NCBI RefSeq assembly: GCF_946885955.1
Contig: NZ_CAMPHI010000013.1
Span: 1 to 64,000, forward strand
Direction: 5' to 3'
From: an uncultured Pseudomonas sp.
GTDB lineage: Bacteria > Pseudomonadota > Gammaproteobacteria > Pseudomonadales > Pseudomonadaceae
DNA: 64,000 nt
The position numbers and the translations under genes are program-made. Position 1 is the first letter of the stretch. The number at the start of each line of letters is the position of its first letter. Below the pieces are notes generated by a model. That model was given only the letters and a program-made list of their open reading frames with translations. It ran no database searches and was not told where the DNA came from. Below, piece by piece: positions 40,788-49,501 of this stretch.

Positions 40788-41732
40788 TCAGTCCAGGCGC
40801 TGGCAGGCCCGGGACAGGCGATCGTGCACGGCGGCCCAGGCGTCCTGCTGCGGCGGCAGCTGAATGTAGAGGCACTCCAGGCCCAGGGCGTCGAGCTGGT
40901 ACAGCGCCGCATAGAGGCCCGCCGCATAGGCCTGTGGTGTATTGCCCAGGTCCACTGCGGGGCCCTGGCTGGGCTGTGCGTGGCCACACCACAGCCAACC
41001 GCAGCGGGGCGAGGCGAGTGCTTCCCTGGGCGGCTCGAGGAAACCCAGGGTCAGGGTGCTCGGCGCATAGTGGCGGTGGTGCTGGCCGGGTGCGCGCAGG
41101 CCGCCATCCTTGCCTTCCAGGGGCTGGCCGAGGGCGGCTTCCAGGCTGGCCTGATCGAGCATGCCGCGACGCAACAGGCGCGGACTATCGCCCGGCAGCA
41201 GGCTGACGATGCTCGATTCCAGGCCGACCCGGCACGGGCCGCCGTCGAGGATCCACAGGTCGCTGCTGGCGAACTGCTGCGCCACGTGCTCGGCGCTCGT
41301 CGGGCTGATCGACATATAACGGTTCGCCGAGGGCGCCACCAGGCCGCCGCCAAAGGCCTGTAACAATCGGCGTGCATCGGAGTGCGCCGGCACCCTCAGG
41401 GCCACGCTGTCCTGCCCGGCGGTGACGCCGCGCGAAACCTCGTCGCGAGCCGGCAGCACCAAGGTCAGCGGGCCGGGCCAGAATGCCGTCATCAGGCGCT
41501 GCGCCGCCGGCGGCACCTGGGCCGCCCACTGTTCGACCTGGCTGGCGTCTTCCAGGTGAACGATCAGCGGGTTGCTGTTGGGGCGCCCCTTGAGCGCGAA
41601 GACTTGCTGCACGGCCTCGTCCTGGCGGGCGTCGGCCGCCAGTCCGTAAACCGTCTCCGTGGGCATGGCAACCAAGCGGCCCGCCCGCAGGTGGCGGGCG
41701 CATTCTTCGATGTGGCTGGTGATGTATGGCAT
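40788..41732 (-). CDS. Threonylcarbamoyl-AMP synthase, long Sua5 form
   Basis: The 314-residue protein has the YrdC domain at about residues 1-200, with MPTETVYGLAADA, KGRPNSNPLIVHL and FWPGPLTLVLPA. The C-terminal Sua5 domain contains APGQHHRHYAPSTLTL. The enzyme makes threonylcarbamoyl-AMP from threonine, bicarbonate and ATP for t6A37 of tRNA. It is the long form (Sua5/TsaC2), whereas gamma-proteobacteria usually carry the short TsaC elsewhere, so a second copy may exist. It uses bicarbonate, which is also what the neighbouring DAB pump supplies; a functional link is only a thought. Confidence 0.93.
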   Translation of the reverse strand: MPYITSHIEECARHLRAGRLVAMPTETVYGLAADARQDEAVQQVFALKGRPNSNPLIVHLEDASQVEQWAAQVPPAAQRLMTAFWPGPLTLVLPARDEVSRGVTAGQDSVALRVPAHSDARRLLQAFGGGLVAPSANRYMSISPTSAEHVAQQFASSDLWILDGGPCRVGLESSIVSLLPGDSPRLLRRGMLDQASLEAALGQPLEGKDGGLRAPGQHHRHYAPSTLTLGFLEPPREALASPRCGWLWCGHAQPSQGPAVDLGNTPQAYAAGLYAALYQLDALGLECLYIQLPPQQDAWAAVHDRLSRACQRLD

Positions 41733-41768
41733 TTGCGCTGAAGCCGTCGGTGGATGCGGACGGTCCGC

Positions 41769-42641
41769 TCAATAAATCGCCTGGTACAACTTGCGCCGGT
41801 AGGCGGTGACGAGCGGGTGTTCGTTGCCGAGCAGGTCGAAGACTTGCAGCAGGGTTTTGTGCGGCAGGCCGTCGGCATAGCCGCGGTTGCGAATGAATAG
41901 CTTGAGCAGGGCATCGAGCGCCGGTTCGTAATACTGGCGCGCCAGTTGCTGGATCGCCAGTTGGTAGCTGGCTTCGTCGTCCTCGGCGTTTTGCGCCAGA
42001 CGGGTTTTCAGCTCGGCGACTTCGGGCAGGTCGGCGGCCTGGCGCAGGAAGGTTAGTTGCGCGCGGGCGCCGGCCAGGGCCTGTTTGTGCTCATCGCCGC
42101 TGACCGCATTGAGCGCGGCCTCGGCTTCGCCCAGTTCCCCGCGCTCGGCCAGGCAGCGGGCATAAAGGATCAGCGCCGCGGCGTGCTGGTTGTTTTCCGT
42201 CAGCAGTACTTTGAGCAGGGCTTCGGCATCGCCGATGCGGCCTTCGGCGAACAGTGCCTGGGCGGCCTCCATGGGGTCGGCCGCGGCGGGCGCCGGTTCG
42301 GCGACGTGGGGCTTGAGCATTTCGCGGATCGCCGATTCCGGTTGCGCGCCACTGAAGCCGTCGACCGGCTGGCCATCCTTGAACAGCACCACGGTCGGCA
42401 GGCTGCGGATGCCGAAGCGCGAAACGATGTCGTGCTCGATATCGCAATTGACCTTGGCCAGCAGCAATTCGCCCTGGTAGCCCTCGGTGATCTGCGCCAG
42501 CAGCGGCATCAGCGCCTTGCAGGGCGCGCACCATTCGGCCCAGAAATCCACCAGCACCGGCTTGTGAAAGGAGTTCTCGATGACCAGTTGTTCGAAGCTG
42601 GCGCTGCCGGAGATATCAAAAATGTAGGGGGAGTCGCTCAT
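41769..42641 (-). CDS. cnoX: Thioredoxin-fold co-chaperone CnoX/YbbN with an intact CxxC
   Basis: The 290-residue protein has an N-terminal thioredoxin domain (about 1-110) with VDFWAEWCAPCKALMPLL; Cys38 and Cys41 form the CAPC site. TPR-like helices follow (about 120-290). E. coli CnoX has lost the first cysteine, whereas this one keeps a redox-active pair, as in Caulobacter. The family holds unfolding proteins under oxidative (HOCl) stress and passes them to GroEL/DnaK. It is on the minus strand, upstream of Sua5. Confidence 0.92.
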   Translation of the reverse strand: MSDSPYIFDISGSASFEQLVIENSFHKPVLVDFWAEWCAPCKALMPLLAQITEGYQGELLLAKVNCDIEHDIVSRFGIRSLPTVVLFKDGQPVDGFSGAQPESAIREMLKPHVAEPAPAAADPMEAAQALFAEGRIGDAEALLKVLLTENNQHAAALILYARCLAERGELGEAEAALNAVSGDEHKQALAGARAQLTFLRQAADLPEVAELKTRLAQNAEDDEASYQLAIQQLARQYYEPALDALLKLFIRNRGYADGLPHKTLLQVFDLLGNEHPLVTAYRRKLYQAIY

Positions 42642-42715
42642 GGTCGGTCTCGGCTGGGCGAAATGATAAGTGGACTATAAATGTGGGCGCCGGGCGCTGG
42701 ATACAAGCTTGCCGC

Positions 42716-43372
42716 TCAGTCGCGCTGCGCATGATAAAGGCTGACATGGCGAAACTCCGCCGGTTCGGCGAGATCCGGCCAGGTGCAGGCTTCCAATATG
42801 CCCAAGCGTCGATAGAGCGGGTGCTGGAAGTCCCGGACCCGGGAATCGGCCACCAGCGCCTGGCGCCCGCGGCTGAGGAACTGGTCGAGCAGCGGCAGGT
42901 TGGCGCGGTCGTAGAGCACGTCGGCGACGATGATCAGGTCGAAACGGTCGGCTTCGGCGAAGAAATCTGCGGAATAATTCAGCTCGACGCCATTCAGCGC
43001 GGCGTTCGCCCGGCAGGCGAGCAGCGCCAGCGGATCGAGGTCGCAGGCCACCACTTCCAGCGCACCGGCCTTGGCCGCGGCGATGGCGGCGACGCCGGAA
43101 CCGGTGCCGAAATCCAGCACGCGCTTGCCGCGCACCCACTCCGGCCGTTCGGCCAGCCAGCGCGCCAATACCAGGCCGCTGGCCCAGCAGAAGCACCAGT
43201 AGGGCGGCTCTTCGAGAATCCGTCGGGTTTCTTCGGGGCTGAATGCACGGTCCATATTCTGCGCATCGATCAGCCACAGGCGCAGATCGGCGCCCGGCAG
43301 CGTTTCGGCGCTCAGGCGGGCGTCGCCGAGCAGCTGGTTGAGAGCCTGTTGCAAGCTGGCGGGCGGCGTCAT
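42716..43372 (-). CDS. Class I SAM-dependent methyltransferase (ETFB-lysine/PrmA-like)
   Basis: The 218-residue protein has [18 protein letters not shown] ahead of the SAM motif [19 protein letters not shown] (about residues 82-100), then [21 protein letters not shown] and IIVADVLYD. These are the features of the METTL20/ETFB-lysine methyltransferase and PrmA-like group, which modify proteins. The target is unknown. It lies between cnoX and the divergent nrdR. Confidence 0.88.
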   Translation of the reverse strand: MTPPASLQQALNQLLGDARLSAETLPGADLRLWLIDAQNMDRAFSPEETRRILEEPPYWCFCWASGLVLARWLAERPEWVRGKRVLDFGTGSGVAAIAAAKAGALEVVACDLDPLALLACRANAALNGVELNYSADFFAEADRFDLIIVADVLYDRANLPLLDQFLSRGRQALVADSRVRDFQHPLYRRLGILEACTWPDLAEPAEFRHVSLYHAQRD

Positions 43373-43500
43373 GGCGCGCTATCCGGGTGCCGCTCGCTCG
43401 GCAGGTGTTGCCGCGGCACGGCGAATGGGGGTGTTCTGAGAGGCATCGGCGATCGCACCGGGTGGTCTGGAGCGCGCTTGTATACCGCAAAGCGCATTGC

Positions 43501-43528
43501 TTGTCTTGCCCATGGGATGCGCTACCAT
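43501..43528 (+). promoter_or_regulatory. Candidate promoter for nrdR-ribD
   Basis: TTGTCT (43501-43506) and TACCAT (43523-43528) are 16 bp apart and about 80 bp upstream of nrdR, in the divergent gap. This is a moderate match by eye. Confidence 0.45.
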
Positions 43529-43605
43529 GGCGGTTTTCGCGCCGGGGCCGGTTGACGTGCGGTCGCGGTCGCTACAAATCCCCTAGACCCAAGGCCATTC
43601 TATTT

Positions 43606-44070
43606 ATGCACTGTCCTTTCTGCGGTGCTAACGACACCAAGGTCATCGACTCCCGTCTGGTCGCCGAGGGCGAGCAGGTGCGTCGTCGGCGCGAATGCGT
43701 GGCGTGCGGCGAGCGTTTCACCACCTTCGAAACCGCCGAGCTGGTGATGCCGCGCCTGATCAAACAGGACGGCAGCCGCCAGCCCTTCGACGAGGACAAG
43801 CTGCGCGCCGGCATGCAGCGCGCGCTGGAAAAACGCCCCGTGAGCATCGAGCGCCTGGAAGCGGCCATCGCCCATATCAAGCACAAGCTGCGGGCGACTG
43901 GCGAGCGCGAAATCAAGTCCCTGGTGCTCGGCGAGCTGGTCATGAGCGAGCTGCAGAAGCTCGATGAAGTCGCCTATATCCGCTTCGCCTCGGTGTACCG
44001 ACGCTTTCAGGACCTCAATGAATTCCGCGAGGAAATCGACCGTTTGTCCCGCGAACCCACGAAAGGCTGA
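43606..44070 (+). CDS. nrdR: Transcriptional repressor NrdR
   Basis: The 154-residue protein has an N-terminal zinc ribbon ([15 protein letters not shown]...CVACGERF, about residues 3-36) and an ATP-cone (about 46-136). NrdR senses ATP/dATP and represses ribonucleotide reductase genes by binding paired NrdR boxes. ATG 43606 gives the conserved MHCPFC start; the open frame upstream is not used. It stands 2 nt before ribD, the standard neighbour in Proteobacteria. Confidence 0.96.
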   Translation: MHCPFCGANDTKVIDSRLVAEGEQVRRRRECVACGERFTTFETAELVMPRLIKQDGSRQPFDEDKLRAGMQRALEKRPVSIERLEAAIAHIKHKLRATGEREIKSLVLGELVMSELQKLDEVAYIRFASVYRRFQDLNEFREEIDRLSREPTKG

Positions 44071-44072
44071 CG

Positions 44073-45182
44073 ATGAATTCCGATCACGCCTTTATGGCCC
44101 GCGCGCTGGAACTGGCCCGCAAGGGCCTGTACTCCACTCACCCGAACCCCCGGGTCGGTTGCGTCATCGTCAACGATGGACGCATCGTCGGCGAGGGCTG
44201 GCATGCCCGTGCCGGCGAGCCGCACGCCGAGGTTCATGCGCTGCGTCAGGCCGCGGCCAAGGCGCGCGGCGCCACCGCCTACGTCACCCTCGAACCCTGC
44301 AGCCATCACGGACGCACCCCGCCTTGCGCCGATGCGCTGATAGACGCGGGCGTCGCGCGTGTCGTGGCCGCCATGCAGGACCCCAACCCGGAAGTCGCCG
44401 GCCAAGGCCTGTTGCGCCTGATGCATGCGGGTATCGCCGTCCACAGCGGCGTGCTGGAAGCCGAAGCGCGGGCGTTGAATGCCGGTTTCATCAAGCGCAT
44501 GGAGCACGGCATGCCGTTCGTGCGGGCCAAGCTGGCGATGAGCCTGGATGGCCGCACGGCGATGGCTAGCGGCGAGAGCCAATGGATCACCGGCCCTGCG
44601 GCCCGGGCCGCGGTGCAGCGTTTACGCGCCAGTGCCAGCGTGGTGCTGACCGGTGCCGATACGGTGCTGGCCGATAACGCGCGCTTGACCGTGCGCGCCG
44701 AGGAGCTGGGCCTGGGCGCCGAGCTCACGGCGCTAGCGATTACCCGTCCGCCGCTACGCGTACTGGTCGATGGCCGCCTGCGCGTGCCCCTGAGCTCGGT
44801 GTTCTTCCAGGCCGCCCCGGCGCTGGTGGCGACCTGCGCCGCGGCGTCGGCGCGCGACCGTTACCTGGACGAGGGCCATGAGTTGCTGGCCGTGCCGGGT
44901 AGCAATGGCCATGTCGATTTACGCAAGCTGCTCGCCGAACTGGCGGCGCGCGGTGCCAACGAGGTACTGGTCGAGGCCGGACCGCGGCTGGCCGGCGCCT
45001 TCGCGCGTCTCGGTTTGATCGATGAGTACCAGCTGTTCGTCGCGCCCAAGCTGCTCGGCTCCAGCGCCCGGCCGCTGCTCGATTTGCCCCTGGCGCGGAT
45101 GGCCGAAGCGCCGGAATTGAAAATCGTCGACATGCGCGCGGTCGGCGACGACTGGCGGATTACCGCGGTGCCTGCGAATTGA
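44073..45182 (+). CDS. ribD: Bifunctional riboflavin deaminase/reductase RibD
   Basis: The 369-residue protein has an N-terminal deaminase (about 1-145) with the zinc motifs EPHAEVHALRQ and EPCSHHGRTPPCADALI. The C-terminal reductase (about 150-369) has AKLAMSLDGRTAMASGESQWITG and VLVEAGPRLAGAF. It makes 5-amino-6-ribitylaminouracil phosphate from the product of GTP cyclohydrolase II. An AAAGG-type site precedes the ATG. The FMN riboswitch follows, so ribD itself is upstream of that control. Confidence 0.96.
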   Translation: MNSDHAFMARALELARKGLYSTHPNPRVGCVIVNDGRIVGEGWHARAGEPHAEVHALRQAAAKARGATAYVTLEPCSHHGRTPPCADALIDAGVARVVAAMQDPNPEVAGQGLLRLMHAGIAVHSGVLEAEARALNAGFIKRMEHGMPFVRAKLAMSLDGRTAMASGESQWITGPAARAAVQRLRASASVVLTGADTVLADNARLTVRAEELGLGAELTALAITRPPLRVLVDGRLRVPLSSVFFQAAPALVATCAAASARDRYLDEGHELLAVPGSNGHVDLRKLLAELAARGANEVLVEAGPRLAGAFARLGLIDEYQLFVAPKLLGSSARPLLDLPLARMAEAPELKIVDMRAVGDDWRITAVPAN

Positions 45183-45283
45183 GGCATCTGGCGCCAGCGC
45201 TGATTCCAGGCTGACCGTCGCACGGACATGCACACAGTTGGCAATTATGGTAAAACGCCACTCGGCCGCGACATGCGGCCGTA

Positions 45284-45437
45284 ACGTTCTCAGGGCGGGG
45301 TGTGATTCCCCACCGGCGGTAATGATGCGCAAAGCGTCTAGCCCGCGAGCGCTTGGTGCAGTCTTCGGCCTGCGGCAAGGTCAGCAGACCCGGTGTGATT
45401 CCGGGGCCGACGGTTAAAGTCCGGATAAAGAGAGAGC
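45284..45437 (+). ncRNA. FMN riboswitch (RFN element)
   Basis: The RFN consensus is clear: ACGTTCTCAGGGCGGGGTG, TTCCCCACCGGCGGTAA, then GTCAGCAGACCCGGTGTGA, TTCCGGGGCCGACGGTTAAAG and the closing CCGGATAAAGAGAGAGC. It binds FMN and turns down the genes that follow. It lies between ribD and ribE and would affect ribE, ribBA and possibly ribH and the genes after it. The hairpin at 45501-45520 is the probable expression platform. Confidence 0.95.
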
Positions 45438-45500
45438 GGGATTCCCTCCAAGGGCGCGGTTTATCCGTGGCCGCGAATAATCCCTATCGATCCGAAACGC

Positions 45501-45522
45501 CCTGTTTGTTGCCAAACAGGAG
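45501..45522 (+). promoter_or_regulatory. Hairpin hiding the Shine-Dalgarno of the leader ORF
   Basis: CCTGTTTG, TTGC and CAAACAGG make a perfect 8-bp stem. Its 3' arm carries the AGG of the AGGAG (45518-45522) that serves the leader ORF starting 9 nt later. There is no T-run, so control of translation is more likely than termination. It lies 63 nt after the FMN aptamer, a suitable spot for an expression platform. Confidence 0.65.
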
Positions 45523-45531
45523 TGCGTATCT

Positions 45532-45603
45532 ATGTCTTATGCTTTTCTTTCCGTTGGCGGGCGTTGCTGCCCGTGCGGCAAGTCGCGATCAGGGGAGGTC
45601 TGA
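45532..45603 (+). CDS. 23-codon leader ORF between the FMN riboswitch and ribE
   Basis: ATG 45532 has AGGAG 9 nt upstream and reads MSYAFLSVGGRCCPCGKS, closing with RSGEV and TGA (45601-45603). The TGA overlaps the ATG of ribE (TGATG), so ribosomes finishing this ORF could restart at ribE. The peptide contains a CCPC cluster. No family is recognised. Conservation in related genomes would decide whether the peptide or only its translation matters. Confidence 0.55.
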   Translation: MSYAFLSVGGRCCPCGKSRSGEV

Positions 45604-46265
45604 TGTTTACCGGAATTATCGAAGCGATTGGCAGCATCCGTGCGCTGAGCCCCAAGGGCGGCGATGTGCGGGTGTACGTGGAAACCGGCAAGCTCGATCT
45701 GGGCGACGTCAAGCTCGGCGACAGCATCGCGGTCAATGGCGTGTGCCTGACCGCCGTGGAGTTGCCGGGCGATGGCTTCTGGGCCGATGTCAGTCGCGAA
45801 ACCCTGGCGCACACCGCCTTTATCAGCCTGAAGGCCGGCAGCAAGGTCAACCTGGAAAAGGCCCTGACCCCGACCAGTCGCCTCGGCGGTCACCTGGTCA
45901 GCGGCCACGTCGATGGCGTTGGCGAGGTCGTCAGCCGCGCCGACAATGCCCGCGCCGTGCAATTCAAGATCCGCGCGCCGCGCGAGCTGGCGAAATACAT
46001 CGCGCACAAGGGCTCGATCACCGTCGATGGCACCAGCCTCACCGTCAATGCGGTGAATGGCGCCGAATTCGAGCTGACCATAGTGCCGCACACCCTCGCC
46101 GAAACCATCATGGTCGACTACCGTCCGGGCAGCCAGGTCAACCTCGAAGTGGATCTGCTGGCGCGTTACCTGGAGCGCCTGCTGCTCGGCGACAAGGCCG
46201 CAGAACCCAGCGCCTCGGGCATAAGCGAAAGTTTTCTGGCCGAGCACGGCTACCTGAAGAATTGA
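45603..46265 (+). CDS. ribE: Riboflavin synthase alpha chain (also called ribC)
   Basis: The 220-residue protein has two lumazine-binding repeats; the first starts MFTGIIEAIGSIRAL and contains SIAVNGVCLTAVEL, the second contains GSITVDGTSLTVNAV. It joins two lumazine molecules into riboflavin. ATG 45603 with GGGGAGG upstream is preferred. An in-frame GTG at 45522 would add 27 residues unlike the family and would place the start inside the leader hairpin. Confidence 0.95.
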   Translation: MFTGIIEAIGSIRALSPKGGDVRVYVETGKLDLGDVKLGDSIAVNGVCLTAVELPGDGFWADVSRETLAHTAFISLKAGSKVNLEKALTPTSRLGGHLVSGHVDGVGEVVSRADNARAVQFKIRAPRELAKYIAHKGSITVDGTSLTVNAVNGAEFELTIVPHTLAETIMVDYRPGSQVNLEVDLLARYLERLLLGDKAAEPSASGISESFLAEHGYLKN

Positions 46266-46278
46266 AGGAACACGCCAC

Positions 46279-47373
46279 ATGGCTCTCAATAGCATCGAAG
46301 AACTGATCGAAGACATCCGCCAGGGCAAGATGGTCATCCTGATGGATGACGAAGACCGCGAGAACGAAGGCGATCTGATCATCGCCTCCGAGTGCGTCAA
46401 GGCCGAACACATCAACTTCATGGCGCGCTTCGCCCGTGGCCTGATCTGCATGCCGATGACCCGCGAACGCTGCGAAACCCTCAAGCTGCCGTTGATGGCG
46501 CCGCGCAACGGTTCCGGTTTCGGCACCAAGTTCACCGTCTCGATCGAGGCCGCCGAAGGCGTCACCACCGGTATCTCCGCCGCCGATCGCGCGCGCACCG
46601 TGCAGGCCGCCGCCTCGAAAAGCGCCAAGGCCGAGGATATCGTCAGCCCCGGCCATATCTTCCCGCTGATGGCCCAGCCGGGCGGCGTGCTGGCGCGTGC
46701 CGGCCACACCGAAGCGGCCTGCGACCTGGCGCGCATGGGCGGCTTCGAGCCGAGCGGGGTGATCTGCGAAATCATGAATGACGACGGCACCATGGCCCGT
46801 CGCCCCGAGTTGGAAGAGTTCGCCAAGGCCCACGACATCAAGATCGGCACCATCGCCGACCTGATCCACTACCGGCTGATCCACGAGCGCACGGTCGAGC
46901 GCGTCAGCGAGCAGATCCTGGACAGCGAGTTGGGCCAGTTCAACCTGGTGACCTACCGCGATTCGGTGGAGAACGATGTGCACATGGCGCTGACCCTGGG
47001 CACCATCTGCGCCGAAGAGCCGACCCTGGTGCGGGTGCACAACATGGACCCGTTGCGCGACCTGTTCATGGTCAACCAGCCGGGCCGTTGGAGCCTGCGT
47101 GCGGCCATGGCGCAAGTGGCCAAAGATGGCAGCGGCGTGGTGTTGCTGCTCGGCAACCCCTTGACCGGCCCCGATCTGCTCGCGCACCTGGAGCGGCAAT
47201 TGGGCCACGAGTCGAAGGCGGTCAACCCGACCACCTACAGCACCGTCGGCGCCGGTTCGCAGATTCTCCGTGACCTCGGCGTGCGCAAGATGCGCCTGAT
47301 GAGCTCGCCGATGAAGTTCAACGCGATATCCGGTTTCGACCTGGAGGTTGTAGAATACCTGCCCTCCGAATAA
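46279..47373 (+). CDS. ribBA: 3,4-dihydroxy-2-butanone-4-phosphate synthase fused to a degenerate GTP cyclohydrolase II domain
   Basis: The 364-residue protein has an N-terminal DHBP synthase (about 1-200) with DDEDRENEGDL, the acid-rich metal site, and PGHIFPL. The C-terminal half aligns with GTP cyclohydrolase II, but the zinc/catalytic stretch SECLTGD...RCDCG is replaced by HNMDPLRDLFMVN, with no cysteines. The second activity is therefore presumed lost (RibBX type). A full GTP cyclohydrolase II is encoded at 51762. It is 13 nt after ribE, in the FMN-controlled operon. Confidence 0.93.
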   Translation: MALNSIEELIEDIRQGKMVILMDDEDRENEGDLIIASECVKAEHINFMARFARGLICMPMTRERCETLKLPLMAPRNGSGFGTKFTVSIEAAEGVTTGISAADRARTVQAAASKSAKAEDIVSPGHIFPLMAQPGGVLARAGHTEAACDLARMGGFEPSGVICEIMNDDGTMARRPELEEFAKAHDIKIGTIADLIHYRLIHERTVERVSEQILDSELGQFNLVTYRDSVENDVHMALTLGTICAEEPTLVRVHNMDPLRDLFMVNQPGRWSLRAAMAQVAKDGSGVVLLLGNPLTGPDLLAHLERQLGHESKAVNPTTYSTVGAGSQILRDLGVRKMRLMSSPMKFNAISGFDLEVVEYLPSE

Positions 47374-47528
47374 GCGGCCGACGGCTACCGCCTGCTCTGC
47401 ATGAGCAGGTGGTGCCGGTGCCCGACGAGGGGCTGCCGCTTCAATACAGCCGCAAGCGTTGCGGACGATTTTATTTTCAGGGCGCGCCGCTGTGCGCCCT
47501 GGCTCTTTAAACACTGTGAGAACACGTT

Positions 47529-48005
47529 ATGACCCTGAAAACCATCGAAGGTACCTTTATCGCTCCCAAGGGCCGCTTCGCCCTGGTGGTTGGCCGCTTT
47601 AACAGCTTCGTCGTCGAAAGCCTGGTAAGCGGCGCCGTCGATGCCCTGGTGCGTCATGGCGTGAGCGAAGACGACATCACCATCATCCGCGCGCCGGGTG
47701 CCTTCGAAATTCCGCTGGTGGCGCAGAAAGTCGCTCAGCGTAGCGAGTTCAGCGCAATCATCGCCCTTGGCGCGGTGATTCGTGGCGGTACCCCGCATTT
47801 CGAATACGTTGCCGGCGAATGCACCAAGGGCCTGGCCCAGGTGTCCATGGAGTTCGGCGTACCGGTGGCCTTCGGCGTGCTGACCGTGGACTCCATCGAG
47901 CAAGCCATCGAGCGCTCCGGCACCAAGGCCGGCAACAAGGGCGCCGAAGCTGCGCTGTCCGCCCTGGAAATGGTCAGCCTGCTGGCGCAGTTGGAGGCCA
48001 AGTGA
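47529..48005 (+). CDS. ribH: 6,7-dimethyl-8-ribityllumazine synthase
   Basis: The 158-residue protein has [17 protein letters not shown] near the N-terminus and [19 protein letters not shown] with the catalytic histidine. It condenses the two riboflavin precursors in a 60-mer or decamer shell. The 155-bp gap before it contains hairpins (for example CCTGCTC/GAGCAGG) but no clear terminator. Its stop overlaps the nusB start. Confidence 0.96.
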   Translation: MTLKTIEGTFIAPKGRFALVVGRFNSFVVESLVSGAVDALVRHGVSEDDITIIRAPGAFEIPLVAQKVAQRSEFSAIIALGAVIRGGTPHFEYVAGECTKGLAQVSMEFGVPVAFGVLTVDSIEQAIERSGTKAGNKGAEAALSALEMVSLLAQLEAK

Positions 48006-48481
48006 GCCAGAACGACGCTAAGCCGCAGGCGCCGAAAGGCCCCAGCGCGAAAACGCTCGCGCGCCGTCAGGCGCGCTCCCTGGCCATGCAGGCGTTGTAT
48101 TCCTGGCACATGGCCGGCCAGGCATTGAACGAGATCGAAGCGCAGTTCCGCGTCGATAACGACTTCGCCGCGGTCGATGGCGCCTACTTCCATGAAATCC
48201 TGCACGGCGTGCCGCGGCAGAAGACCGAGATCGACGGTGCCTTCGAACCCTTACTCGATCGGCCGATCAACGAGATCGACCCGGTCGAGCTGGCGATTCT
48301 GCGCCTGTCCACCTACGAGCTGCGCAACCGTATCGATATCCCTTATCGCGTGGTGATCAACGAGGGGATCGAGCTGGCCAAGGTGTTCGGCGCCACCGAC
48401 GGGCACAAGTTCGTCAACGGTGTGCTGGACAAGCTGGCGCCGAGGTTGCGGGCCGATGAAGTTCGCGCCAACAAGCGCTAA
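48002..48481 (+). CDS. nusB: Transcription antitermination factor NusB
   Basis: The 159-residue protein has [20 protein letters not shown] near residues 20-40 and the NusB core [33 protein letters not shown]. NusB with S10/NusE drives rRNA antitermination. The only plausible start is GTG 48002, which overlaps the ribH stop (GTGA); an ATG further in would cut the first helix. The ribH-nusB-thiL order is conserved. Confidence 0.94.
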   Translation: MSQNDAKPQAPKGPSAKTLARRQARSLAMQALYSWHMAGQALNEIEAQFRVDNDFAAVDGAYFHEILHGVPRQKTEIDGAFEPLLDRPINEIDPVELAILRLSTYELRNRIDIPYRVVINEGIELAKVFGATDGHKFVNGVLDKLAPRLRADEVRANKR

Positions 48482-48532
48482 TCGCCATGGGCAGCCATAG
48501 CCGCAACGCCTTGTCATGGGTCGTCGTTTCTC

Positions 48533-49501
48533 TTGGGTGAGTTCGAGCTGATCCGTCATTACTTCGCCGCCGCGTCCTGCGCGCGGGCCGGCGAAGGCGT
48601 GGCCCTGGGTATCGGCGACGACTGCGCCTTGCTCGAGCTGCCGGCGGGCGAACAGTTGGCGATCTCCACCGACACCCTGGTGGAGGCTGTGCATTTCCCC
48701 GTCGGAGCCGATCCGTTCCTGCTCGCCCAGCGCGCCCTGGCGGTTTCCGCCAGCGATCTGGCCGCCATGGGCGCGACGCCCATCGGTTTTACCCTCGCCC
48801 TGACCCTGCCTAATGCCGAACCCGACTGGCTGCAAGCCTTTGCCGCCGGCCTGGATCGCATGGCGCAGCAATGCGCCCTGCGTTTGATCGGCGGCGACAC
48901 CACCCGCGGCCCCTTGACCCTGACCCTCACGGTCTTCGGTCGGGTGCCGCGGGGCCAGGCGCTGACCCGGTCCGGCGCGCAAGTCGGCGATCTGCTCTGT
49001 GTCGGCGGCGAACTGGGCGACGCCGCTGGTGCATTGCCGCTGGTGCTGGGGCAGTGCCAACTGCCGGACGCCATAGCCGAGCCCTTGCTGGCGCGTTACT
49101 GGACACCACAACCGCAGCTGCAGCTGGGCGTGGCTCTGCGCGGCAAGGCCACGGCGGCGCTGGATATTTCCGATGGCCTGCTCGCCGATTGCGGCCATAT
49201 CGCCGCTGCTTCCGCTTGTGCGCTGCGTATCGAGCTGGCGCGCCTGCCGCTTTCCGCCGCGCTGCTGGCCAGCGCTGGACGAGCCGACGCCGAGCGTCAT
49301 GCATTGAGCGGCGGCGACGATTATGTCTTGGCCTTCACCCTGCCGCCTGCGCAGCTGCTCGGCTTGCAGCAGGCGGGTTGGCCGGTTCGCGTGATTGGTT
49401 GCGTCGCCGCGGGTGAGGGAGTGCAATTGCTCGACGCTACAGGTGTCGATATCCAGCAACCCCGTGGCGGCTACCAACATTTTGGAAATTCAAGTGACTG
49501 A
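48533..49501 (+). CDS. thiL: Thiamine-monophosphate kinase
   Basis: The 322-residue protein starts MGEFELIRHYFA, the ThiL N-terminus, with GIGDDCALLELPAGEQLAIS and STDTLVEAVHF (metal and ATP sites), then IGGDTTRGPL and ALDISDGLLADCGH. It makes thiamine diphosphate from thiamine phosphate. The start is TTG 48533, without a strong ribosome-binding site; no in-frame ATG or GTG upstream keeps the conserved start. It overlaps pgpA by 8 nt. Confidence 0.92.
   Translation: MGEFELIRHYFAAASCARAGEGVALGIGDDCALLELPAGEQLAISTDTLVEAVHFPVGADPFLLAQRALAVSASDLAAMGATPIGFTLALTLPNAEPDWLQAFAAGLDRMAQQCALRLIGGDTTRGPLTLTLTVFGRVPRGQALTRSGAQVGDLLCVGGELGDAAGALPLVLGQCQLPDAIAEPLLARYWTPQPQLQLGVALRGKATAALDISDGLLADCGHIAAASACALRIELARLPLSAALLASAGRADAERHALSGGDDYVLAFTLPPAQLLGLQQAGWPVRVIGCVAAGEGVQLLDATGVDIQQPRGGYQHFGNSSD

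Noticed and set aside
45522..45602. N-terminal extension of riboflavin synthase from GTG 45522
   Set aside because: It would add 27 residues not seen in the family. The ATG at 45603 has a strong GGGGAGG site.
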